Shown piece after piece: positions 23,327 to 32,137 of a stretch of DNA of 32,597 bases. Made by a program: the position numbers and the translations under genes. How positions within the stretch are numbered: position 1 is the stretch's first letter; every line of letters starts with the position of its first letter. The notes beneath the pieces were generated by a model. That model ran no database searches and was not told the DNA's origin. It was given only the letters and a program-made list of their open reading frames with translations. Origin of the DNA: Paracoccaceae bacterium (lineage in GTDB: Bacteria > Pseudomonadota > Alphaproteobacteria > Rhodobacterales > Rhodobacteraceae); contig JABSSA010000023.1 in assembly GCA_013214665.1 (NCBI GenBank), positions 1 through 32,597 on the forward strand. The letters run 5' to 3'.

Positions 23327-25678
23327 TTAACCCAAGAGATCCGGCACGATTGTCACGATCGACGGGAAGAACCAAAGGATCGCCAGCCCCACCACCTGAA
23401 TCAGCACGAAAGGCACGATCCCGCGATAGATATGACCGGTTGTGACCTCCTTTGGTGCCACGCCGCGCAAGTAGAACAGCGCGAAGCCAAAGGGCGGGGT
23501 CAGGAATGAGGTCTGCAAGTTTACCGCAACCATGATGGTCACCCATTTCGGATCAAACGTGCCCCCATAGATCACCGGCCCCACAATCGGGATCACGATG
23601 TAGATGATTTCCAAGAAATCGAGCACAAAACCCAGCACGAAGAGCACGAGCATCACGATCAGGAAGACAGTGAACTCATTGTCAAAGCTCTTCAGGAATT
23701 GCTGGATGTAATGTTCGCCCCCAAAGGAGATCACCACCAGGTTCAGAAGCTGTGAGCCGATCAAGATGGTAAAGACCATCGACGTCACCTTGGCTGTCTC
23801 TCGCACAACTGGCGTCAGAACCCCGGAGGTATAGAGCACATAGCACGAAAAGAGCAGACCGAAGAACGCATAGAGATAGGCGGCATACGCCACACCGAAG
23901 GCAACCCAGCTTTCAAAGGTCACTTCTTCGGTGTTGATGCGCAGGTCAAAGTTCACACCGATCAGGATACATACGATGACTGCCAGGGTAGACCAGATGA
24001 TGATCTTTGGGCTGCGATCCTGATCCGACAGTTTGCGATATGCCGCAAGCATGATCGCCCCACCTGCGCCAAGCGCGGCCGCTGGAGTTGGGTTGGTGAT
24101 CCCGCCCAGGATCGAGCCAAGCACCGCAACGATCAGAACAAGTGGTGGGAACACCACCCGGATCAGTTCGTTTTGAGCGCACCGGCCCATCGCCGCTGTG
24201 ACACCATAAATCACCAACGCAAACGGTATGACCATCACCAGCACGTAGGTCAGCGCAGACATGTCAGCACCAACGATCACGATGTCAGCAAAAAGCGCCA
24301 GCACGATCCCGACCGCCCCGATCAGCAGCGGACGCGCCTCTTGTGAAGGCGCTACACCACGCCCCGTTGACAAGACCAGCCCCGCCAGCACCAACAGGAT
24401 CGCAGTTCCGGTGCCGATTGGCGCCGCGTTTGCAATCTTGTCGAGCACCGCTTGCGCTTGCTCTTCCGGCGTCAGTTTTTCCGCCTGTTGCACGCCACCG
24501 GCTGCATCGATGGTGGCTTGTTGTGCGATTGCCGCGTCCCACGCCTCTTGCCCGTGCAGCTCGATCATCGAGGCTTGGCATTCTTCGCCAACATTGGTGC
24601 GCAGCGTGGCCGTCTGCCCCGCCTCAGAGAAGGAGGACACCGTGATCGACTGTGAGCCAATAACGTTGACGTTGCCCAGCAGTACGGTACCAACGATCAG
24701 CGCAGCAGGTACGCCGAGGAAGTAGGTGAAGGCCTCGTTGCGTGTCACTGGTTCGGAATTGGTGCTGCCCATTTCCACGGCAGGCGCTTTGTCCGGGTTC
24801 AGCAGCGCAAAGCCAAACGCATAGAGCGCATAAAGCAATGCAAGCATGATGCCCGGCAGCAGCGCCGCCTGGAACAGTGTCCCTACAGAAACCACCGCCG
24901 GTTCCCCCAGGAACGTCAGCGCGTCAGAGCAGCCTGCGGCTTGCGCGCGTTCTTCTTGGGCTGCCGAATAGAGATCGCCCGCCAGCGTGCCCAACAGCAC
25001 GATCACGATTGAGGGTGGGATGATCTGACCCAACGTACCCGACGCCGCAATCACGCCTGTGGCAATCTCGGGCGAGTAATTGTTGCGCAACATGGTTGGC
25101 AGAGCGAGCAAGCCCATGGTCACCACGGTTGCGCCCACAATACCTGTGGAGGCCGCCAGGAACGCGCCCACAACCACGATGGACACGGCCAGACCGCCTG
25201 GCAGCGGGCCAAAGACACGCGCCATGGTGGTCAGCAGGTCGTTCGCAATTTTGGAGCGTTCCAGCGTGATGCCCATCATCACGAACATCAGTACCGCTAG
25301 CAGGGTTTCAATCGATTGGCCCGCAAGCACACGTTCGTTGATCCGGTTCACGATAAAGGACACGTTCCGGTCCAAAGCCACTTCCCACCCGCGTGGGAAA
25401 ACCGGTTCGCCATATCGCGGCAAATCCGGGTATCGGAAGATCGATATGGCATCTTGTCGGATGCCTTCGGCGATCAATGCGCGATACGCATCTGATGAGG
25501 TGTCAATCGCCTGATGGATCAGCAAGCCGGCTGAATCCAATGCCGCGATGATGGCAAAGCTGATGGCGCCAGCGCCACCGATGGCAAAGGCCACCGGAAA
25601 GCCTGACAGGATGCCCCCAAAGAGGCAGATGAACACGATGATGAGGCCGATTTCGACGCCGTCTAATCCGAAAAGCAT
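23327..25678 (-). CDS. dctM: TRAP transporter large permease with extra loops
   Basis: The 783-residue integral membrane subunit of a TRAP uptake system. Typical DctM stretches are present: 'GFPVAFAIGGAGAISF' near residue 26, 'VFGPLPGGLAVSIVVVGAFLAASTGIVGATVVTMG' near 155-189, 'SGTLGQIIPPSIVIVLLG' near 213, 'GGITNPTPAAALGAGG' near 525 and 'IVIPIVGPVIYGGTFDPKW' near the end. Usual DctM proteins have about 430 residues. Here hydrophilic insertions occur at about 58-115 and 340-418, and additional helices at about 420-500. The gene lies 14 bases after the small permease. Similar enlarged permeases go with TakP-type binding proteins. Confidence 0.9.
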   Translation of the reverse strand: MLFGLDGVEIGLIIVFICLFGGILSGFPVAFAIGGAGAISFAIIAALDSAGLLIHQAIDTSSDAYRALIAEGIRQDAISIFRYPDLPRYGEPVFPRGWEVALDRNVSFIVNRINERVLAGQSIETLLAVLMFVMMGITLERSKIANDLLTTMARVFGPLPGGLAVSIVVVGAFLAASTGIVGATVVTMGLLALPTMLRNNYSPEIATGVIAASGTLGQIIPPSIVIVLLGTLAGDLYSAAQEERAQAAGCSDALTFLGEPAVVSVGTLFQAALLPGIMLALLYALYAFGFALLNPDKAPAVEMGSTNSEPVTRNEAFTYFLGVPAALIVGTVLLGNVNVIGSQSITVSSFSEAGQTATLRTNVGEECQASMIELHGQEAWDAAIAQQATIDAAGGVQQAEKLTPEEQAQAVLDKIANAAPIGTGTAILLVLAGLVLSTGRGVAPSQEARPLLIGAVGIVLALFADIVIVGADMSALTYVLVMVIPFALVIYGVTAAMGRCAQNELIRVVFPPLVLIVAVLGSILGGITNPTPAAALGAGGAIMLAAYRKLSDQDRSPKIIIWSTLAVIVCILIGVNFDLRINTEEVTFESWVAFGVAYAAYLYAFFGLLFSCYVLYTSGVLTPVVRETAKVTSMVFTILIGSQLLNLVVISFGGEHYIQQFLKSFDNEFTVFLIVMLVLFVLGFVLDFLEIIYIVIPIVGPVIYGGTFDPKWVTIMVAVNLQTSFLTPPFGFALFYLRGVAPKEVTTGHIYRGIVPFVLIQVVGLAILWFFPSIVTIVPDLLG

Positions 25679-25692
25679 GATCTCGCAGTCCC

Positions 25693-26583
25693 TTAATGCG
25701 TGCCTTCGAAGGCTTCTTCGCCATCGCCGAGCGTGTCTTTATCGAGGTATTTGTTCTCGCTCTCTTCGCCTTCTTTCCATTCCAGATAGCTACGCCAGAA
25801 GAAGGCGCACGCATGGATGAAGACGAGGCCGGCAAAGGCCACAAGCAGAACTTTGAAGAGGAAATAGGCGTTAAAGCCATTAGGGCTGAAGCCGATGGTT
25901 TCCACGTTCCAGCGCAGAGCGCGGGATTTGGCCAACAGGCGATCCAGCGTGTCCGAGGCAGAGGGCTTTGGCACCACCAGGTGACGCCACAGGAAGTACC
26001 AGCCGTACATCCATGTGATGACCGCCATCGGCATCATGAAGAGCAAGCTGCCCGCCATGTCGATCACCTTTTTGGTGCGGAACCGAACTGCGGAATATAC
26101 GAGGTCCACCCGGACGTGGCCGCCTTGCACAAAGGTGTAGGTACAGCACATGCAAACGATGATGGCATTATAAAGTTTGAGCTCTTCGGCCCACCAGCTC
26201 ACATCGAACGTGAGCGTTTTGCCAAACCCGATGGAAATTTGCGCCACCGCAAACACACGCTGCAGGATCACGATCAGGATCTGTTGGAGCACCATCAAAA
26301 GGCCAGCCCAGACAAAGATGCGCCCGACGATGTTGGCGATCCATTCGGTCCCAACCGTCACGCGCCACAGAAAGTCGCGGTTGTAAAACCCAATGGCTGT
26401 GATCACCAGGAATGTTGTGAAGCAGACAAAGAAAAACTCTGTAGATCCGCCGTAATACACCACCCGCTGAATGGCCTGTTTGTCTGACCAATCCAGCCAT
26501 AGGGATGTGTTGGCCAAGGCCGTGAACACATTCACAAAAGCCATGCCGATGCTGGTGATGATCCAGAGAATGCCGTCAATCAT
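25693..26583 (-). CDS. dctQ: TRAP transporter small permease
   Basis: A 296-residue DctQ-type subunit, larger than the usual 160-220 residues. Hydrophobic helices lie at about 5-25, 48-65, 85-110, 140-155, 175-200 and 240-265. The typical DctQ motif 'FVQGGHVRVDLVYSAV' is at about residue 152. It links the binding protein's cargo to the large permease in the inner membrane. It is preceded by a G-rich ribosome-binding site. The spacer upstream (26584-26694) holds a strong hairpin separating it from the binding-protein gene. Confidence 0.88.
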   Translation of the reverse strand: MIDGILWIITSIGMAFVNVFTALANTSLWLDWSDKQAIQRVVYYGGSTEFFFVCFTTFLVITAIGFYNRDFLWRVTVGTEWIANIVGRIFVWAGLLMVLQQILIVILQRVFAVAQISIGFGKTLTFDVSWWAEELKLYNAIIVCMCCTYTFVQGGHVRVDLVYSAVRFRTKKVIDMAGSLLFMMPMAVITWMYGWYFLWRHLVVPKPSASDTLDRLLAKSRALRWNVETIGFSPNGFNAYFLFKVLLVAFAGLVFIHACAFFWRSYLEWKEGEESENKYLDKDTLGDGEEAFEGTH

Positions 26584-26640
26584 CGTATCCGCCCCCCGTA
26601 ATTCAATCGGCGCAAGGCGTTTCCCTTGTCACCAAAGATA

Positions 26641-26671
26641 TGTTCGGGCGCACGCGATGCGCGCCCGAACA
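26641..26671 (-). promoter_or_regulatory. Stem-loop between dctP and dctQ
   Basis: TGTTCGGGCGC (26641-26651) pairs perfectly with GCGCCCGAACA (26661-26671), an 11-bp stem with a 9-base loop. On the minus strand it follows the dctP stop by 24 bases and is not followed by a U tract. It likely stabilises the dctP message or lowers transcription into dctQM, giving more binding protein than permease. Confidence 0.65.
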
Positions 26672-26694
26672 CAGGTTTTTTCAGAAAGTGCCTA

Positions 26695-27777
26695 TTAGGC
26701 GCGGACGCGGTCACGCTGTGCGCGGTATGCGCCAACGGAGTCGGTCAGCCAGCCGGAGCTTTCGTCCATGGAGGCAAAGTATGCGTCGTTGACTTTCTTG
26801 AAGAGGTCATCGTCCATGAATTCTGCATAGACGCCCTTGGACGCTTCGTACATTGCATCCCAAACGCTGTCTGGGAATTCCAGAACCTGCACACCACCGG
26901 CCTGCAGACGCTTCAGCGCGGCACCGTTGTTGTTCAGATACTGGCTCAGGTTCCAGATGTTGGCGTCAGATGCCGCAACTTCGATCATCTTCTGCTGCTC
27001 TGGGGACAGTTCGTTGAACACGTCCAGGTTACACGCAGCGGACAGACCCGCCGCTGGCTCGTGCATGCCGGCTGTGTAGTAGAACTTGGTGATTTCCTGG
27101 AAACCAGCCTTTTCGTCCGCCCATGGGCCGATCCACTCTGTGCCGTCGATCGCGCCGGACGCCAGAGCCTGGTACACTTCGGCACCTGGCAAGTTCTGAA
27201 CCGATGCGCCCATCGCGCCAAGCACACGGCCGCCGAGGCCAGGCATACGGAACTTCAGGCCGTTGAAGTCTTCTGGGCCCTGGATTTCCTTACGGAACCA
27301 GCCACCCGCCTGCGTGCCGGTGTTACCCGCCAGGAAGGATTTCAGGCCAAAGATCTCGCCCAGCTCGTGGTGCATGCCCATGCCGCCACCGTGGTAGTAC
27401 CAGTTGTTCAGCTCTGTCGCTGTCATGCCGAATGGCACGCCTGTGAAGAATGCGAACGCTGGGTGCTGGTTGATGAAGTAGTAGTCAGCCGCGTGGTAGA
27501 TGTCGGCCTGACCAGAAGTCACAGCGTCAAACACTTCGAACGCGCCAACGAGTTCGCCAGCCGCTTTCACGTCGATGGTCAGCGAGCCACCGGACATTTC
27601 GTTGACGTTGTCCGCAAACTTAACAGCCGCGTCAAACACGCCCGCCAGACCGCGGCCCCACGATGTTACCATCGTCAGTGTGCGGTTGCCCTGTGCGTAT
27701 GCTGGGGCTGCCAGTGTTGTGGCCGCTGCTGCGCCACCACCAAGTGCAGATGTCTTTAGAAAAGAACGACGATCCAT
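26695..27777 (-). CDS. dctP: TRAP transporter periplasmic binding protein (TakP-like)
   Basis: A 360-residue DctP-family binding protein. The twin-arginine signal 'MDRRSFLKTSALGGG' and Ala-rich helix end around 'APAYAQ' (residue 29), so it is exported folded by Tat. The body matches TakP-type proteins that bind 2-oxo acids: 'AGELVGAFEVFDAVTSGQAD', 'YHGGGMGM', 'GNTGTQAGGWFRKEI' with the carboxylate-binding Arg, and 'GTEWIGPWADEKAGF'. The family resemblance suggests an alpha-keto or other monocarboxylate ligand, but this is inferred. GGAGGAG lies before the ATG. It is the first gene of the TRAP operon and divergent from the sensor kinase. Confidence 0.92.
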   Translation of the reverse strand: MDRRSFLKTSALGGGAAAATTLAAPAYAQGNRTLTMVTSWGRGLAGVFDAAVKFADNVNEMSGGSLTIDVKAAGELVGAFEVFDAVTSGQADIYHAADYYFINQHPAFAFFTGVPFGMTATELNNWYYHGGGMGMHHELGEIFGLKSFLAGNTGTQAGGWFRKEIQGPEDFNGLKFRMPGLGGRVLGAMGASVQNLPGAEVYQALASGAIDGTEWIGPWADEKAGFQEITKFYYTAGMHEPAAGLSAACNLDVFNELSPEQQKMIEVAASDANIWNLSQYLNNNGAALKRLQAGGVQVLEFPDSVWDAMYEASKGVYAEFMDDDLFKKVNDAYFASMDESSGWLTDSVGAYRAQRDRVRA

Positions 27778-28022
27778 AGAGATACTCCTCCCGGTTATGT
27801 GGATGCTCGCACCGCTCCCAATGCGAACGGATCGTTTCGAGTGTGCGAAAGGCTAGCGAAGACCGAGCAGAAAGGAATACCAAGTACTGCGTAGACTGCC
27901 CCTTTTTTCACGTTTCACTCTGGAAAATACCGGGAAATATAGCTGTAATTGCAATCGCTCCTTGCATTCGCCTGTTCCGTGCAGGGCTTGCAACACCCGT
28001 CAAAGCAGGTCACGATTCGCAT

Positions 28023-29447
28023 ATGAAGTCGTATTTTCGCATCTCAGGGCCCAGCTTGGCGCAAAAGCTGTCGTTGGTGGCCACCATTCCGTTGGTGTTG
28101 GCTGTTGCCGCGATTGCGACACTTGTGACTGTGCAATCGCGTGCGCTGGCCGAACGCGAGATTGCGGCGTTGGAACGTCAGTTGATCGAAGCCAAAAAGG
28201 TCGAGCTGCGCAATTATGTGACCCAAGCAAGGAACGGGTTCTACTTTATCTACGGACGCGCTGCGCCTGATGATGAGGCGGCAAAGCGACAGGTGGCACA
28301 GATTTTGGCCGCGATGATTTATGCCGACGAAGGATTTTTCTTTGTCTATGACTACGATGGCACCAACCTGGTCAGCCCCCGCCAAACGGAGATGATCAAC
28401 CTCAATTGGAAAGACCTGCGCGACAGCGATGGGGTTCCGGTGGTCCAGGAGTTTATCAACACAGCCCGGCAAGGCTCGGGTTATGTCACGCATCTTTGGC
28501 CCAAACCATCAACAGGACAAGAAGAGCAAATGATCTCTTTCGTGCTGGGGTTTCAGGATTGGCAATGGGCTGTGGGTACCGGCGTATATATTGATGAGGT
28601 ACTCGAGACCGTTGCCGCGGCACGGGCGGACGTGGAGACACGGGTGCGCCAGACCTTCGTTTACATCATGGCGATCACGCTTGCGGCGCTGCTCGTAGTG
28701 TTCTTTGCTGGCCTGCTCATCAATCTGCGGGAACGGCGGCTTGCGGATGCCAAGCTGAAAAAGCTCACGGAACGGGTATTTGACGCGCAAGAAGAAGAAC
28801 GCGGCCGGGTCGCACGCGAATTGCATGATGGGATCAGCCAGATCCTCGTCGGGGTCCGATATTCGCTGGATGGCGCGCGACGGCGGCTTGAGCGTGGCAA
28901 CGGGGATGTGAAATCCCCCCTCGACAATGGGATCGAGCAACTCGGCTCGGCGATTTCCGAAGTACGCCGCATCAGCCGTGACTTGCGGCCCGGTGTGCTT
29001 GACGACTTGGGACTTGGACCCGCACTTAAGTCTTTGGTCGAAGAATTTGAAAAACGCACCGGTATCACGGCGCGGTTTTCAACTGTCGTGTTCCGGAACC
29101 GTTTGGATCAGGAAGCCAAGATTGCATTGTACCGTATCGCTCAAGAAGCGCTGACCAATGTGGAACGGCACGCCAATGCCAGCGAGGTCAAGATGGATCT
29201 GCGGAGCCATCGGCGGGGTGCGACACTGCGAATTGCTGATGATGGGATTGGCGTGTATTCCTCCGACAACCGAAGCGCGGGCATTGGTTTGCGCAACATG
29301 CAGGAACGTATGGAGCAATTGGGTGGCACGCTGCGCATTCTGTCAAGCCGCGGCGAGAAAGGCGGCACCGTGATCGAAGCCACCGTGCCTTTGACCCACC
29401 TCAAACCCCCTGACACCGTAAAGACCGAAACGAGACGCGAAGCATGA
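28023..29447 (+). CDS. Cache-domain sensor histidine kinase (NarL-type partner)
   Basis: A 474-residue membrane sensor: one transmembrane helix at about 14-36, a periplasmic single-Cache domain (about 40-205, with 'YADEGFFFVYDYDGTNLVSPRQTEMINLNWKD'-type strands), a second helix at about 212-234, then HisKA_3 with phospho-accepting His268 in 'RVARELHDGISQ' and HATPase_c with N box 'EALTNVERHA' (375-384) and G boxes 'DDGIG' and 'GIGL'. The Cache domain of this kind usually senses small carboxylates. The ATG at 28023 is chosen because the membrane segment follows at once; upstream in-frame sequence is unlike the family. Divergent to the TRAP operon, so it likely senses the same solute. Confidence 0.92.
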   Translation: MKSYFRISGPSLAQKLSLVATIPLVLAVAAIATLVTVQSRALAEREIAALERQLIEAKKVELRNYVTQARNGFYFIYGRAAPDDEAAKRQVAQILAAMIYADEGFFFVYDYDGTNLVSPRQTEMINLNWKDLRDSDGVPVVQEFINTARQGSGYVTHLWPKPSTGQEEQMISFVLGFQDWQWAVGTGVYIDEVLETVAAARADVETRVRQTFVYIMAITLAALLVVFFAGLLINLRERRLADAKLKKLTERVFDAQEEERGRVARELHDGISQILVGVRYSLDGARRRLERGNGDVKSPLDNGIEQLGSAISEVRRISRDLRPGVLDDLGLGPALKSLVEEFEKRTGITARFSTVVFRNRLDQEAKIALYRIAQEALTNVERHANASEVKMDLRSHRRGATLRIADDGIGVYSSDNRSAGIGLRNMQERMEQLGGTLRILSSRGEKGGTVIEATVPLTHLKPPDTVKTETRREA

Positions 29448-30085
29448 GCCAGCCCCAAACCCGTGTACTGATCGCAGATGACCACCCGATGGTTGCCGAA
29501 GGCGTGCAATCCGTGCTGTCGGACTACGACGACATCGAAGTGGTAGGTACTGTCTCAAATGGGCAAGCTGTCATTGATGCCCTACCCGATCTGCAGCCCG
29601 ATGTGATCCTGATGGATATCAACATGCCCGGCATGGGGGGGCTTACGGCGACCGAGGTGGTGCTGGAAAGCCGGCCTGAAACACGTGTGCTTGTCTTGTC
29701 GATGCACGACAGCCCGGAATACATCTCATCAGCGCTCAGCCACGGCGCGATGGGCTATATTCTCAAAGACGTGCCAACCGAAGAAATCAAAGAGGCCATT
29801 GATAGCGTGATGGCCGGGCGACAGTACCTGTGCACCGGGGCCAAAGTTTCAATCGCGCCACGCGAAGACGGCACCGACCGTGAGGCGCTAACCGGGCGCG
29901 AACAAACGATCCTTTTGCAGCTGGCCCAGGGCCTATCGAATAAAGAGGTTGCACTGGCGCTCGACATTTCGGTGCGCACCGTTGAAACCCACCGCAAGAA
30001 CATCAAACGCAAGCTGGGCATCTCATCCACTGCCGGGTTAACGCGCTACGCGCTGGAGCATGGCGTGCTGCAAGGCACTGGATAG
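29444..30085 (+). CDS. NarL/FixJ-type response regulator
   Basis: A 213-residue two-component regulator. The receiver domain holds D12/D13 ('ADDHPMVAEG'), phospho-accepting D58 ('ILMDINMPGMGG') and K108 ('ILKDVP'). The LuxR-type helix-turn-helix spans about 148-205 with 'LTGREQTILLQLAQGLSNKEVA' and 'ISVRTVETHRKNIKRKLG'. Its start overlaps the kinase stop (ATGA at 29444), so the pair is made together. Probable target: the divergent TRAP operon and perhaps the kinase gene itself (inference). Confidence 0.95.
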   Translation: MSQPQTRVLIADDHPMVAEGVQSVLSDYDDIEVVGTVSNGQAVIDALPDLQPDVILMDINMPGMGGLTATEVVLESRPETRVLVLSMHDSPEYISSALSHGAMGYILKDVPTEEIKEAIDSVMAGRQYLCTGAKVSIAPREDGTDREALTGREQTILLQLAQGLSNKEVALALDISVRTVETHRKNIKRKLGISSTAGLTRYALEHGVLQGTG

Positions 30086-30170
30086 GCCTCAAAATCGCAA
30101 AAGTTACGCTCAGAGCCATTTTGCGCAACAATATTTCGCAAAATAAACTGTTTGAGACACTTTTTCACGG

Positions 30171-30197
30171 TTGACGCCCCTTGAGCACCCCCATAGT
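30171..30197 (+). promoter_or_regulatory. Candidate promoter of the ilvB operon
   Basis: TTGACG at 30171-30176 is a good -35 box. CATAGT at 30192-30197 (15-base spacer) or TAGTGT two bases on is the likely -10. Transcription would begin around 30203, about 20 bases before the leader peptide. Confidence 0.5.
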
Positions 30198-30224
30198 GTC
30201 CCGCCTGCGCATGAAAGGAAGAGC

Positions 30225-30272
30225 ATGAACATCGTCGTTGACATTCTAGTAGATGAGCGCATGGGCCGGTAA
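30225..30272 (+). CDS. Leader peptide of the ilvB attenuator
   Basis: A 15-codon frame, MNIVVDILVDERMGR, preceded by AAGGAAG at a good distance from the ATG. Six of its codons 3-9 are Ile, Val, Val, Ile, Leu and Val, the three amino acids made through acetolactate synthase, including CTA and GTA, which are rare in a genome of this composition. Ribosome stalling here under Ile/Val/Leu shortage would favour the antiterminator. It lies 88 bases before ilvB. Confidence 0.8.
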   Translation: MNIVVDILVDERMGR

Positions 30273-30326
30273 CGGAAAACCTGATACCACCCCCATGCGC
30301 CCCCGATTAACCGGGGGCTTTTTTTT
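30257..30326 (+). terminator. Attenuator: terminator and antiterminator of ilvB
   Basis: The terminator stem GCCCCCG (30299-30305) with CGGGGGC (30312-30318) is followed by eight T (30319-30326). The competing helix is GCGCATGGG (30257-30265), inside the leader-peptide gene, with CCCATGCGC (30292-30300), a perfect 9-bp match that takes over the 5' edge of the terminator stem. The arrangement is that of a classical amino-acid biosynthetic attenuator. Confidence 0.8.
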
Positions 30327-30359
30327 GCGCATGAGAAACGCCTGAGGAGCACGAAAAAC

Positions 30360-32111
30360 ATGGCACGCCAAATGACCGGAGCGAAAATGGTTGTCCAATC
30401 CCTGATCGATCAGGGTGTCGACACGGTATTCGGATATCCTGGTGGCGCGGTGCTACCAATCTATGACGAGGTGTTTCAGCAAAACAACATTCGCCACATT
30501 CTGGTGCGTCACGAACAAGGCGCTGTGCACGCCGCCGAAGGTTATGCGCGCGCCACAGGCAAACCCGGCGTGGTGCTGGTCACCTCTGGCCCCGGCGCGA
30601 CCAACGCGGTGACGGGTCTGACTGATGCATTGATGGATTCCATCCCGCTGGTGGTTCTCACCGGTCAGGTGCCAACCTTTATGATCGGCTCTGACGCCTT
30701 TCAGGAAGCGGACACCGTCGGCATCACCCGCCCCTGCACCAAGCACAACTGGCTGGTCAAAGAGACCGATCAGTTGCCAGGTGCCATGCACGAAGCCTTT
30801 CACGTCGCAACATCCGGCCGCCCTGGTCCGGTGTTGATCGACATTCCGAAAGACGTGCAGTTTGCGACCGGTACGTACACCGGCCCAAAACCGGCCAGCT
30901 CGCATTACCAGCCGCAGGTGAAAGGCGATATGGAAGCCATCACGGAATTGGTGGCTGCCATTGAAACGGCAAAACGCCCGATCTTTTACACCGGCGGCGG
31001 TGTGATCAACTCTGGCCCCGGTGCCAGCCAGCTGCTGCGCGAATTGGTCGATTCTACTGGCTTTCCGATCACATCGACACTGATGGGGCTGGGCTGCTAT
31101 CCGGCCAATGGCAAGAACTGGCTTGGGATGCTGGGGATGCACGGGCTTTATGAGGCCAATCTGGCGATGCACGATTGTGATCTGATGATCAACATCGGCG
31201 CGCGCTTTGATGACCGGATCACCGGGCGTGTCGATGCGTTTAGCCCGAAGTCCAAAAAGGCGCATATCGATATCGACCCTTCGTCGATCAACAAGGTGAT
31301 CCGCGTCGACATCCCAATTGTCGGCGATGTGGGCCACGTTCTGGAAGACGTGCTGAAGGTTTGGAAATCGCGCGGGCGCAAGACCAATTCAGAGGCTGTT
31401 GCCAAGTGGTGGACCGAGATTGAAACTTGGAAGAAGGTCGATTGCCTGAAGTTCGAGCAGAAGGGCACGACCATCAAGCCGCAATACGCGCTCGAACGGC
31501 TCGAAGCGCTGACCAAGGATCACGACCGGTATATCTGCACCGAAGTGGGCCAGCATCAGATGTGGGCCGCGCAATACCTGGGCTTTAACGATCCCAACCG
31601 CTGGATGACCTCCGGTGGCTTGGGCACGATGGGCTATGGCTTCCCGGCTTCCATCGGCGTGCAGATCGCCCATCCCGACGCGCTGGTTATCAACGTGGCG
31701 GGCGAAGCATCGTGGCTGATGAACATGCAGGAAATGGGCACCGCGGTACAGTACCGCCTGCCGGTGAAACAGTTCATCCTCAACAACGAACGTTTGGGCA
31801 TGGTGCGACAGTGGCAAGAGCTGCTGCATGGTGAGCGCTATTCGCATTCCTGGTCCGAAGCTCTGCCGGATTTTGTAAAACTCGCGGAGGCTTTCGGCGC
31901 CAAAGGTATCTTGTGTGATAATCCCGATGATCTCGACGATGCGATCATGGAGATGATCAATTACGACGGGCCGGTGATCTTTGATTGCCTTGTCGAAAAG
32001 CACGAAAACTGCTTCCCGATGATCCCATCGGGCAAGGCGCATAATGAAATGTTGCTGGGCGAAGCTGAAACCCAAGGCGTCATCGACGCCAAGGGTTCGG
32101 TTCTGGTGTGA
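30360..32111 (+). CDS. ilvB: Acetolactate synthase large subunit
   Basis: The thiamine-diphosphate enzyme that joins pyruvate with pyruvate or 2-oxobutyrate in Val/Leu and Ile synthesis, in the cytoplasm. The 583 residues have the three TPP-enzyme domains in order: N-terminal TPP domain with the catalytic Glu52 ('VRHEQGA'), the central FAD-binding domain ('GLGCYPANG', 'NIGARFDDRITG'), and the C-terminal domain with 'GTMGYGFPASIG' and 'AGEASWLMNMQEMGTAVQY'. The Mg-binding GDG is replaced by GEA at 448-450, while the following Asn pair near 475 is kept. GAGGAG lies upstream of the ATG. Its expression should be governed by the attenuator just upstream. Confidence 0.97.
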   Translation: MARQMTGAKMVVQSLIDQGVDTVFGYPGGAVLPIYDEVFQQNNIRHILVRHEQGAVHAAEGYARATGKPGVVLVTSGPGATNAVTGLTDALMDSIPLVVLTGQVPTFMIGSDAFQEADTVGITRPCTKHNWLVKETDQLPGAMHEAFHVATSGRPGPVLIDIPKDVQFATGTYTGPKPASSHYQPQVKGDMEAITELVAAIETAKRPIFYTGGGVINSGPGASQLLRELVDSTGFPITSTLMGLGCYPANGKNWLGMLGMHGLYEANLAMHDCDLMINIGARFDDRITGRVDAFSPKSKKAHIDIDPSSINKVIRVDIPIVGDVGHVLEDVLKVWKSRGRKTNSEAVAKWWTEIETWKKVDCLKFEQKGTTIKPQYALERLEALTKDHDRYICTEVGQHQMWAAQYLGFNDPNRWMTSGGLGTMGYGFPASIGVQIAHPDALVINVAGEASWLMNMQEMGTAVQYRLPVKQFILNNERLGMVRQWQELLHGERYSHSWSEALPDFVKLAEAFGAKGILCDNPDDLDDAIMEMINYDGPVIFDCLVEKHENCFPMIPSGKAHNEMLLGEAETQGVIDAKGSVLV

Positions 32112-32137
32112 CACGATATATTAAGAAAGACCTGCAA

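Noticed and set aside
23005-23445. Open frame on the + strand overlapping the TRAP permease end
   Set aside because: It runs into the confirmed permease gene on the other strand and its product is basic and low complexity.
26626-27759. Long open frame on the + strand (377 codons)
   Set aside because: It lies opposite the TRAP binding-protein gene, is Val/Cys/His rich, and has no recognisable domain. It is a codon-bias shadow.
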